Source of the DNA: Streptomyces achromogenes | Lineage (GTDB): Bacteria; Actinomycetota; Actinomycetes; Streptomycetales; Streptomycetaceae | Direction of reading: 5' to 3' | Assembly: GCF_030816715.1 (NCBI RefSeq) | Contig: NZ_JAUSYH010000001.1 | Span: forward strand, 6,324,001-6,388,000 | DNA: 64,000 nt | Shown: positions 37,919 through 45,900 of the stretch, piece after piece | How positions within the stretch are numbered: the stretch's first letter is position 1 | How the letters are laid out: each line of letters starts with the position of its first letter | The notes under the pieces: model-generated | Seen by the model: only the letters and a program-made list of their open reading frames with translations | Told to the model about the DNA's origin: nothing | The model's database searches: none | Position numbers and translations under genes: made by a program

Positions 37919-38700
37919 CGGGTGTTCCGGCATCGGCCGCGGGCGGCTCCTCGCCCGCGGCCCCGCAGTCCGCCGCCGCGCAGGCCGCCGAGGCCGAGCA
38001 GGCCACGGTGACGGCTCTGGGCCCGACCGCCGCCGACGTGGCCGCGCTCGCCGAACCGGAGGGCGACGCGAAGCCGCCGCGGGGCGCGAAGCTCGCGGCC
38101 GCAGCCGTCAACCAGGCGAGCGTGTGGAACATCGCCAACCTTCTGACGATGCTCCGGCTGATCCTGGTGCCCGGCTTCGTCGCGCTGATGCTGGCCGACG
38201 GCGGTTACGACCCGGCGTGGCGCTCGTTCGCGTGGGCCGCCTTCGCCGTCGCCATGATCACCGATCTGTTCGACGGGCATCTGGCCCGCACGTACAACCT
38301 CGTCACCGACTTCGGGAAGATCGCCGACCCGATCGCCGACAAGGCGATCATGGGAGCGGCGCTGATCTGCCTCTCCTCGCTCGGCGACCTGCCGTGGTGG
38401 GTGACGATCGTGATTCTGGGCCGGGAACTCGGCATCACCCTCATGCGTTTCGTGGTCATCCGGTACGGCGTCATCCCGGCGAGCCGGGGCGGCAAGCTGA
38501 AGACGCTCGTCCAGGGCATCGCCGTCGGGATGTACGTCCTGGCGCTGACGGGGTGGCTGGCGACCCTGCGGTGGTGGGTGATGGCCGCGGCGGTGATCCT
38601 GACCGTGGTGACCGGCCTCGACTACGTGAGACAGGCCATCGTGCTGCGCCGGGCGGGAATCGCCGAGCGCGAGGCCGCGGCGGAGGAGACGCAAGGGTGA
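37915..38700 (+). CDS. pgsA: CDP-diacylglycerol-glycerol-3-phosphate 3-phosphatidyltransferase
   Basis: A 261-residue membrane enzyme making phosphatidylglycerol phosphate. The CDP-alcohol phosphotransferase motif D-x2-DGxxAR-x8-GxxxDxxxD is complete: Asp117, Asp120, Arg125, Gly134, Asp138 and Asp142. About six transmembrane helices follow an Ala-rich, poorly ordered N-terminal extension of about 65 residues. It is translationally coupled on both sides: 4 nt overlap with rimO and 4 nt (GTGA) with cinA. Confidence 0.94.
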   Translation: MTGVPASAAGGSSPAAPQSAAAQAAEAEQATVTALGPTAADVAALAEPEGDAKPPRGAKLAAAAVNQASVWNIANLLTMLRLILVPGFVALMLADGGYDPAWRSFAWAAFAVAMITDLFDGHLARTYNLVTDFGKIADPIADKAIMGAALICLSSLGDLPWWVTIVILGRELGITLMRFVVIRYGVIPASRGGKLKTLVQGIAVGMYVLALTGWLATLRWWVMAAAVILTVVTGLDYVRQAIVLRRAGIAEREAAAEETQG

Positions 38701-39242
38701 ATTCCACGGCCGCCGAGGTGGTGCGACTACTCACAGCCACGGGTGGCACGCTCGCGGTGGCCGAGTCGCTGACCGGCGGTCTGGTCGCGGCGGAGATCAC
38801 ATCGGTCCCCGGAGCGTCCAAAATCTTCCGCGGTTCGGTGACGGCGTACGCCACCGGACTCAAGCACGAGCTGCTCGGCGTCGACGCCGCCCTGCTGGCG
38901 GCGCGGGGAGCGGTGGACGCGCAGGTCGCGGCGCAGATGGCGGCCGGCGTGCGCAGGGCGCTGGGCGCCGACTGGGGTCTCGCGACCACCGGTGTGGCCG
39001 GCCCGGACGCCCAGGACGGACAGCCCGTGGGAACGGTCTTCGTGGCCGTGGACGGACCGTTCGGCGCGGATCCCGGTTCTGCCGCTGGCGGAAAAGTGGA
39101 GGCCCTGCGGTTGAACGGCGACCGGGCGGAAATTCGTAGAGAGAGTGTACGGAGCGTACTCGCACTGCTCCTGACCGAGCTTGCGGGCGAACACACCGGG
39201 AACGAGCGGGCACAGGATACGGAACAGAACGGGGGGTTTTGA
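38697..39242 (+). CDS. cinA: CinA C-terminal domain protein (nicotinamide-nucleotide amidase type)
   Basis: A 181-residue protein matching only the amidase domain of CinA (AVAESLTGGLVAAEITSVPGASKIFRGS ... TTGVAGPD ... PVGTVFVAVDG), which deamidates NMN to nicotinate mononucleotide in pyridine nucleotide salvage. The N-terminal molybdopterin-like domain of full-length CinA is absent, a normal short PncC-like form. GTG 38697 overlaps the pgsA stop. The last 25 residues are polar and unlike the family. Confidence 0.92.
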   Translation: MNSTAAEVVRLLTATGGTLAVAESLTGGLVAAEITSVPGASKIFRGSVTAYATGLKHELLGVDAALLAARGAVDAQVAAQMAAGVRRALGADWGLATTGVAGPDAQDGQPVGTVFVAVDGPFGADPGSAAGGKVEALRLNGDRAEIRRESVRSVLALLLTELAGEHTGNERAQDTEQNGGF

Positions 39243-39351
39243 TGTTTGCAGCCCTGAGTGAACACGACATCGCTCCCCGCACGGCCGCAGCGCGAGGCGG
39301 TACGGTGGGGCGTGAAGGATGCGGCTACGCGGTCCGAGGAGGGAGCCACCG

Positions 39352-39732
39352 ATGATTCTGCTCCGTCGCCTGCTGGGTGACGTGCTGCGTCGGCAGCGCC
39401 AGCGCCAGGGCCGTACTCTGCGCGAAGTCTCCTCGTCCGCCCGAGTCTCACTCGGCTATCTCTCCGAGGTGGAGCGGGGGCAGAAGGAGGCATCCTCCGA
39501 GCTGCTCTCCGCCATCTGCGACGCGTTGGACGTACGGATGTCCGAGCTCATGCGGGAAGTGAGCGACGAGCTCGCCCTCGCGGAGCTGGCACAGTCGGCA
39601 GCGGCCACCCCCAGCCAGCCCGTGCCCACGTCGGTCCGTCCGATGCTGGGTTCCGTGTCGGTGACCGGTGTGCCTCCGGAGCGGGTGACCATCAAGGCAC
39701 CCGCCGAGGCGGTGGACGTGGTCGCCGCGTGA
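39352..39732 (+). CDS. clgR: ClgR-type XRE transcriptional regulator
   Basis: A 126-residue protein with an XRE helix-turn-helix at residues about 6-66 (LREVSSSARVSLGYLSEVERGQKEASSE), the ClgR signature, and an Ala/Pro-rich tail ending in Ala-Ala. ClgR activates clpP1clpP2 and lon in Streptomyces, and C-terminal Ala-Ala is the known ClpP degradation signal of these regulators, which gives feedback. ATG 39352 follows gaggagggagc. The pgsA-cinA-clgR order is conserved in actinobacteria, including Mycobacterium near recA. Confidence 0.9.
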   Translation: MILLRRLLGDVLRRQRQRQGRTLREVSSSARVSLGYLSEVERGQKEASSELLSAICDALDVRMSELMREVSDELALAELAQSAAATPSQPVPTSVRPMLGSVSVTGVPPERVTIKAPAEAVDVVAA

Positions 39733-39936
39733 GACACACGTGCGTCGGCCTCTGAGCCGGCGCGGGCACGTGCGCAGGTACGTGCACTGGCAAGTGTGAG
39801 GCCCCGGCCGGGGCTTCTCCGGGAAGACCCGGAGAGGGTGCGGTCGGGGTTTTTCGCGCCCCGGGTCCGTTTGCCGGTGCCGTTGGTCGAGGTCATCGTG
39901 GAGAGGCACTGCGGGGGCCGACCACCGGAGGTACGG

Positions 39937-40407
39937 ATGTACGTCGTGAAGAGTCCCTTGTCCGACGCTGACCTGAAAATCGTCTCGCAGGCGCTGCAGG
40001 GCGCGCTCGTCGATCTGGTCGACCTGTCGCTCGTCGCCAAGCAGGTCCACTGGAACGTCGTCGGGCCGCGCTTCCGGTCCGTGCACCTCCAGCTCGACGA
40101 GGTCGTGGACGTCGCCCGCGCCCACTCGGACACCGTGGCGGAGCGTGCCTCGGCGCTGGGCGTCTCGCCGGACGGGCGCGCGGCGACCGTGGCCGCCGGC
40201 AGCGGGATCGACGCGGTGGCGGAGGGCTGGGTCAAGGACTCCGACGCCATCGGGACGCTGGTCGCCGCTCTGGCGGCGGTGATCACCCGGATGCGGGAAC
40301 GGGTGGCGGCAACCGGCGACGCGGACCCGGTGAGCCAGGACATCTTCATCGGGATCACCGCCGATCTCGAGAAGCACCACTGGATGTTCCAGGCGGAGAA
40401 CGCGTGA
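39937..40407 (+). CDS. dps: Dps-family ferritin-like DNA protection protein (DpsC-like)
   Basis: A 156-residue Dps protein with the ferroxidase region KQVHWNVVGPRFRSVHLQLDE (His38, His50, Asp54, Glu55) and the closing helix DLEKHHWMFQAENA. Dps dodecamers oxidise and store iron and compact DNA in the spore nucleoid. ATG 39937 has ccggaggt just upstream. By position near clgR and recA it corresponds to the S. coelicolor dpsC locus; a copy-specific role was not inferred. The long N- or C-terminal tails that mediate DNA binding in other Dps proteins are absent. Confidence 0.93.
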   Translation: MYVVKSPLSDADLKIVSQALQGALVDLVDLSLVAKQVHWNVVGPRFRSVHLQLDEVVDVARAHSDTVAERASALGVSPDGRAATVAAGSGIDAVAEGWVKDSDAIGTLVAALAAVITRMRERVAATGDADPVSQDIFIGITADLEKHHWMFQAENA

Positions 40408-40798
40408 GACTGCGGCTCTGTCGGGTCGTACGGCCGGGTCGGCCGACCGGGCGGACGGGATGCTCCGGGTCGGCCGAGGGGGCAGGGTCGGCCGGGCGGG
40501 GGGCCGGGTGATCCGGGTCGTCCGGTGGCGTGATGCTCAGGGTGCTTCGAGTGGTCTTCCGGGCGCGGGTGTGGCGCGGCGGGCTGCGGTGGGCCATTCG
40601 TGCGCCCTGCCGGGGACGGGGACGCGCGCCTAGCGTCGTCGTCCCGGGGAGTGGGCGGGGCGTGGTCGCTGGCGCGGCCCCCTCCTCCCGCGGGCTGTGG
40701 CGGGTCCGGAGCGGGCGCGGGCGAGGAAGGCCCGGTGTCTGAGGGGTTCCGCGGGCGGAAGTGCTTCGGGTGACGCTCGGGCTGGAGGTGACGGGGCT
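40408..40798. other. Gene-free GC-repeat stretch after dps
   Basis: About 390 bp without a credible gene on either strand. The first 110 bp is made of imperfect gggtcggccg-type repeats (about 40425-40525) able to form several alternative hairpins, which may terminate dps. The remainder is GC-rich with no recognisable promoter. Confidence 0.55.
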
Positions 40799-41161
40799 GT
40801 GGCGAGGCGAATAGCCGGGGGCGGGTGGAGACGTGGGCGGGTGGCTGCCGTGGGCCTCGGTCTGGGAGCGGGGGCTCTGTGGTGGTGGGCCGTGGTGCGG
40901 CTCGCGGTGGCCCCTGACGCCGGTGTGCTGGAGGGCGCGGTCGCGGCCGGGGGGTGGGGCCTGAGCCTGCTTCCCGTGCACTGTGTCGCCAAGGCGCGGG
41001 CGGCGGGCGCGGTGGCCGACGGGCGGTGGCGGGGCGCTTGGCGGGCGGACGGACACGGCCCGGCACGTGGGGACGGCGGGGAGCGTGAGAGCTGCGGGGA
41101 CGGTGAGGACGGCTGGGACCGCGGAGGGGGGCGACGGGAGCGCGGGGAGGGCGTGACGTGA
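40799..41161 (+). CDS. Small hypothetical membrane protein
   Basis: 120 residues from GTG 40799, preceded by a strong tggaggtga ribosome-binding site about 9 nt away. Two hydrophobic segments (about 17-38 and 43-62, AAVGLGLGAGALWWWAVVRLAV and VAAGGWGLSLLPVHC) are followed by a Gly/Arg/Glu-rich low-complexity tail of about 45 residues. I do not recognise a family. It converges on the SDR gene. Confidence 0.6.
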   Translation: MARRIAGGGWRRGRVAAVGLGLGAGALWWWAVVRLAVAPDAGVLEGAVAAGGWGLSLLPVHCVAKARAAGAVADGRWRGAWRADGHGPARGDGGERESCGDGEDGWDRGGGRRERGEGVT

Positions 41162-41224
41162 GGAGGGCGAGTGGGTCGGGCCGCGCGATATGAGGCCTGA
41201 CGACGGCCTTGAGGACGCCGTCGG

Positions 41225-41989
41225 CTACCAGGGCATGGCGACGCCGCCGTTCGGGCGGAGGATCTGGCCTGTCGTGAACGCCGACGCGTCCGAGGCCAGG
41301 TGGAGGACGGCGTGGGCGACGTCTTCCGGTTCGCCGACCCGGCGCAGCGGTGACATGCGGGACATGAGTGCCTCCGTGCGCGCCTGTGCGCCGGTGTCGG
41401 GGCGGTCGGTCATCGGCGTGCGGATCCAGCCCGGGGCGACGGCGTTGACGCGGATGCCGTGCCGGCCGACCTCCGTCGCCAGGGTCTTCGTCAACTGGAC
41501 GACGGCCGCCTTGGCGGCGCCGTAGCAGAGCAGGCCGGGGCCGCCGGTGTCCACGGCGCCGGACGCCATGGTGACGATGCTGCCCCCCGTACCGCGTGCC
41601 AGCATCAGCCGGGCCGCCTCCTGGCACGCGTACAGCACGCCCTTGAAGTTGACGGCCAGAACGCGGTCGAGGTCCTCGTCGCGGGTCTCCAGGACCGGAC
41701 TGCTGTGCATGATCCCGGCGACCGCCGCCATGACGTCCAGGCGCTCGCACGAGGCCACGGCCTGCCGCACCTGGACCCGGTCGGTGACGTCGAGGTGGTG
41801 GATGTGGGTGGCGCCGCCCTGGGCCTTGATCAGGGTCGCGGTCTCGTGCAGCCCCTGGGCGTCCCGGTCCGCTGCATGCACGGTGGCGCCCGCCTGGGCG
41901 AGCAGGACGGCACAGGCACGGCCGATTCCGCTGGCGGCGCCGGTGACGAATGCGATGCGTCCGCTGAGGTCGTACGCCTTCACGGCCAT
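41225..41989 (-). CDS. Short-chain dehydrogenase/reductase
   Basis: A 254-residue classical SDR. It has the cofactor motif TGAASGIG (about 16-23), a D-R pair after beta-2 suggesting NAD(H)/NADP(H) choice by DRDAQ, the catalytic Ser in MASGAVD, YxxxK as YGAAKAA and the closing PGWIRTPM. The substrate cannot be told from sequence. ATG 41989 is chosen because a promoter 6 nt upstream would place the transcription start on the ATG itself; there is no ribosome-binding site, so the mRNA is probably leaderless. An upstream TTG (42025) falls inside the -35 and is rejected. A palindromic operator overlaps the -35. Confidence 0.92.
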   Translation of the reverse strand: MAVKAYDLSGRIAFVTGAASGIGRACAVLLAQAGATVHAADRDAQGLHETATLIKAQGGATHIHHLDVTDRVQVRQAVASCERLDVMAAVAGIMHSSPVLETRDEDLDRVLAVNFKGVLYACQEAARLMLARGTGGSIVTMASGAVDTGGPGLLCYGAAKAAVVQLTKTLATEVGRHGIRVNAVAPGWIRTPMTDRPDTGAQARTEALMSRMSPLRRVGEPEDVAHAVLHLASDASAFTTGQILRPNGGVAMPW

Positions 41990-41995
41990 GAAAGG

Positions 41996-42025
41996 ACGGT
42001 ACGAGGGTTTCTGACGGTCCGTCAA
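41996..42025 (-). promoter_or_regulatory. Leaderless SDR promoter with overlapping palindromic operator
   Basis: On the minus strand: TTGACG (42020-42025), 18 nt, TACCGT (41996-42001), then 6 nt to the ATG. A perfect 6-1-6 palindrome tgacggtccgtca (42012-42024) covers most of the -35, a layout typical of repression by a TetR-like dimer. No regulator gene is adjacent. Confidence 0.65.
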
Positions 42026-42036
42026 TCAGTCGGCGT

Positions 42037-42891
42037 TCACTGCGCGGTGCGGGGGCGGGAGCGGGGGCGGGTGCGGGGCGCCGACGGTGAGCCGGGTGCC
42101 GGGACCGGGCCGGTCTGGCAGACGGGGCACCAGTACGTGGGGCGCTCCCGGGAGCCGTCGCCCTGGTCGGCCACCCGGATCGGGGTGCCGCAGCGCAGAC
42201 AGGGGCGGAAGGCGCGGCCGTAGACGAACAGGTCCTGGCCGCGGCGACCGGTCGTGTTGCGGTTCGGGCGGTCGCGGTTGGCCTCCAGGAGCTTTTTCGC
42301 CAGTGCGGGCAGCTTCGCGGCGCGATCGGCGGGGAGTGTGCCGACCGGGAGCCACGGCGTGGCGCCGAGGAGGAAACAGAGCTCGCTCTTGAAGACGTTC
42401 CCGATGCCGGCGAGATTGCGCTGGTCCAGGAGGGCCTCGCCGAGGGCACGCGCCGGGTCGGCGAGGAGGTTGGCGAGGGCCTGCTCGGGATCCCAGTCGG
42501 GACCCAGCAGGTCGGGACCGAGGTGGCCGACGGCCCGCTGCTCCTCGTCGGTGCGCAGCAGCTCGAGAACGGGCAGGCGGTACCCGACGGCCGTGCGGTC
42601 GTGGGTGCCGAGGACGGCCCGGATCTGGTGCTCCGGGCCACCGGTCCAGCGCTGCCCGTTCGCGTACACCCTCCACGAGCCGTCCATCCGCAGGTGCGAG
42701 TGGAGCGTCAGGCCGCCTTCGACCCGGGTGAGCAGGTGTTTGCCGCGCGCGGTGACGTCGAGGACGGCGCGGCCGGTGAGGTCGGCGGTGGCGAACTTGG
42801 GGACGCGCAGATCGGAGCGGGTCAGCACCTTGCCCGCGAGGGCGTCGTGCAGTCGCCTCGCGGCCTGCCGGACGGTGTCACCTTCGGGCAT
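42037..42891 (-). CDS. nei: Nei-type (endonuclease VIII) DNA glycosylase/AP lyase
   Basis: 284 residues beginning MPEGDT, so Pro2 is the Schiff-base nucleophile and Glu3 catalytic, the Fpg/Nei N-terminus (PEGD favours Nei). The H2TH segment is QRNLAGIGNVFKSELCF. The zinc finger has CLRC and CPVC pairs near residues 227-262. The tail is Pro/Arg-rich low complexity. The enzyme excises oxidised pyrimidines in base-excision repair. It follows lhr on the same strand by 84 bp, a gap holding a 17-bp imperfect direct repeat (42914-42930 and 42939-42955). Confidence 0.92.
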   Translation of the reverse strand: MPEGDTVRQAARRLHDALAGKVLTRSDLRVPKFATADLTGRAVLDVTARGKHLLTRVEGGLTLHSHLRMDGSWRVYANGQRWTGGPEHQIRAVLGTHDRTAVGYRLPVLELLRTDEEQRAVGHLGPDLLGPDWDPEQALANLLADPARALGEALLDQRNLAGIGNVFKSELCFLLGATPWLPVGTLPADRAAKLPALAKKLLEANRDRPNRNTTGRRGQDLFVYGRAFRPCLRCGTPIRVADQGDGSRERPTYWCPVCQTGPVPAPGSPSAPRTRPRSRPRTAQ

Positions 42892-42975
42892 GCGTCAAGG
42901 GTGACACGGGGAAGAAGGGCCGGCTCGAGGCGCGGGGAGAAGGACCGGCTCGAGGGACGGACGGGCTGATCGGCG

Positions 42976-45900
42976 TCATGCGCGCAGCCGCAGGCCTCGT
43001 GGCGTCGCGATGAAGCCCGCCCCTTCCAGCAGGGCGCCGATGGGCGAGGTGAGAGCCGAGCTGCCGTTGACGCGCTCCACCGTGACCGTGCCCAGGGCGC
43101 CCGCGCGCGCGGCCTCGGCGAGGGCCTGTGCGGCGGCGTGCAGCTGTGGGTCGTCGGCGGGTGCACCCTCGCTGTCCGGGGCGGAGGGCCAGGCCAGCAG
43201 GGACTTGCCGCCGCGCTCCATGTAGAGCGTCAGTTCGCCGTCGACGAGGACCACCAGGGACCCGGCCTTGCGGCCGGGCTTGTGTCCGGCGCCGCTCGGC
43301 GGCTCGGGCCAGCCGAGAGCGGCGCCGTACGCGTTCGCGGGGTCGGCGGCGGCGAGGACGACGGCGCGGGAGGCCGGGGACCGGTCGCGACCGCCGTGCC
43401 GCACACCGCCGTGGTCGGGCCGGCCGGGGAAGCCGGCAGCGTTCGGGAACGCGCTGTCTCCGCGGGGGCCGCCCGTGCCGGAGGAGGCGAGGTCCCGGGG
43501 CGAGACGTACTCGTCCGAGGAGGCCCGGCCCCTTCGCGGGGCGAGGGGGGAGGTGAGGGAGGCGCCGCCGCCCGGAACGTCCCACGCGTCGTCGGCCGGA
43601 AGGTCGTCGGGGAAGACGAAGTCCTCCTGGGCGTGCGCGGTCGGGTTCGGCCCGGGCAGGGCCTCGCCGCGGTCGCGGGCGTTGGCCACCGCGCGCAGGC
43701 GGTCCACGGCGCCGTCCATGGCGAACTGGGCGGCGCCGAGGCCTTCGACGACGTACCCGCGGCGGGCCTGGCCGCTCTCCTCGAATACGGACAGGATGCG
43801 GTACGTCGCGGAGAAACCGCCCTCGACGCCCTCGGCCGCGACCGCTCCGCGCGTCACCACGCCGTGCCGGTCGAGAAGCGTGCGGGCGAGTGCGTGCGCG
43901 CGGACCGTGGGATCGGGCTCGTGGGCGGGAAGGAGGGACCAGCGGCCGGCGACGGTCGGGGGGCCGCCGCGGGAGGCGGGGCGGGGCCCGGCGGTCAGCG
44001 AGCCGTAGCGGCCGCGTGGGACCGCGCGCTTGGCCCGGTGGGCCGTGGACCCGGCCGTGCGGCCCGAGCCCAGCAGGGAGCGCATCGGGGTCAGCGTGTC
44101 GTTGGTGAGCCGGCCGGACCAGGCCAGGTCCCAGACGGCGTCGGCGAGTTGGGGGTCGGCCGCCTCGGGGTGGGTGGTGGCGCGGACCTGGTCGGCGATC
44201 TGGCGGAAGAACAGGCCGTAGCCCCCGGAGAGCGCGTCCAGGACGGACTGGTGCAGTGCCGTCAGCTCGAGCGGGTGGGGCGGGGAGAGCAGGAGAGGCG
44301 CGGCGTCCGCCACGTACAGGGAGACCCAGCCGTCCTTGCCCGGAAGGGCGCCGGCGCCGGCCCAGACCACCTCTCCGGCCGCGGTGAGCTCGTCGAGCAT
44401 CGCCGGGGTGTAGTCCCGTACGCGCGAGGGCAGGACGAGCTTCTCCAGGGCCGAGGCGGGCACCGACGCACCCTGCAACTGCTCGATCGCGCGCACCAGT
44501 CCGTCGACACCGCGCAGCGAGTGCCCCCTGCCGATGTGCTGCCACTGGGGCAGGAACTGGGCGAGGGCGGGCGGCGGCACCGGTTCCAGCTCATGCCGCA
44601 GGGCGGCCAGCGAACGGCGCCGCAGGCGACGCAGGACCGTCGCGTCGCACCACTCCTGGCCGATGCCCGCCGGGTGGAACTCGCCCTGGACGACGCGTCC
44701 GCCCGCCGCGAGCCGCTGGAGGGCTCCCTCGGTGACCGCCACGCCCAGGCCGAAGCGGGCGGCCGCGCCGGCGGAGGTGAAGGGGCCATGGGTGCGGGCG
44801 TGGCGCGCGAGGAGATCGCCGAGGGGGTCCTTGACCGGCTCGGTGAACGCCTCCGGCACGCCCACCGGCAGTGCGGTGCCGAGCGCGTCCCGCAGCCGGC
44901 CCGCGTCCTCGATCGCGGCCCAGTGCTCGGCACCGGCGATGCGTACCGGGATGGCGCGACGGGCGGCGGCCAGTTCCCGCGCCCACCGCGGTTCGGCACC
45001 GCGCTCGGCCAGCTCGGCGTCGGTGAGCGGGCCGAGGAGGCGCAGCAGGTCCGCCACGCCCTCGGCGTCCTTCACCCGGCGGTCCTCGGTGAGCCACTGG
45101 AGTTCCTGTTCCAGTTCGGCGAGGACGTCCGCGTCGAGCAGTTCGCGCAGCTCCGCCTGGCCGAGCAGCTCGGCCAGCAGCCGGGAGTCCAGGGAGAGGG
45201 CGGCGGCGCGGCGCTCGGCGAGCGGGGAGTCCCCCTCGTAGAGGAACTGGGCGACGTAACCGAAGAGCAGGGAACGGGCGAAGGGGGACGGCTCCGCGGT
45301 GGTGACCTCGACCAGGCGCACCTTGCGCGACTCCAGGTCGCCCATCAGCTCGACGAGGCCGGGGACGTCGAACACGTCCTGGAGGCACTCGCGGATCGCT
45401 TCCAGCACGATCGGGAAAGAGCCGAACTCACTCGCCACCTGCAGCAGTTGGGCGGCGCGCTGACGCTGCTGCCACAGCGGGGTGCGCCTGCCCGGGTTGC
45501 GGCGCGGCAGCAGCAGCGCGCGGGCGGCGCACTCGCGGAAGCGCGCCGCGAACAGGGCCGAGCCGCCGACCTGGTCGGTGACGATCTGGTCGACCTCGCC
45601 CTTGTCGAAGACGACGTCCGCCGCGCCTACCGGGGCCTGGTCGGCGTCGTACTCGGCGCCGGCCTTCATCGGTTCCTGGTCGAGGAGGTCCAGGCCCATC
45701 AGATCGGCGTCGGGCAGACGCAGCACGATCCCGTCGTCGGCGTGCATCACCTGGGCGTCCATGCCGTACCGCTCGGAGAGCTTCGCCCCCAGCGCGAGCG
45801 CCCAGGGGGCGTGCACCTGGGCGCCGAAGGGGGAGTGGACGACGACGCGCCAGTCGCCCAGTTCGTCGCGGAAGCGCTCGACGACGATCGTGCGGTCGTC

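Noticed and set aside
40355..41056. A 233-codon minus-strand open frame after dps.
   Set aside because: Pro/Arg/Thr-rich low complexity with no ribosome-binding site; the plus-strand small membrane protein has a strong one.
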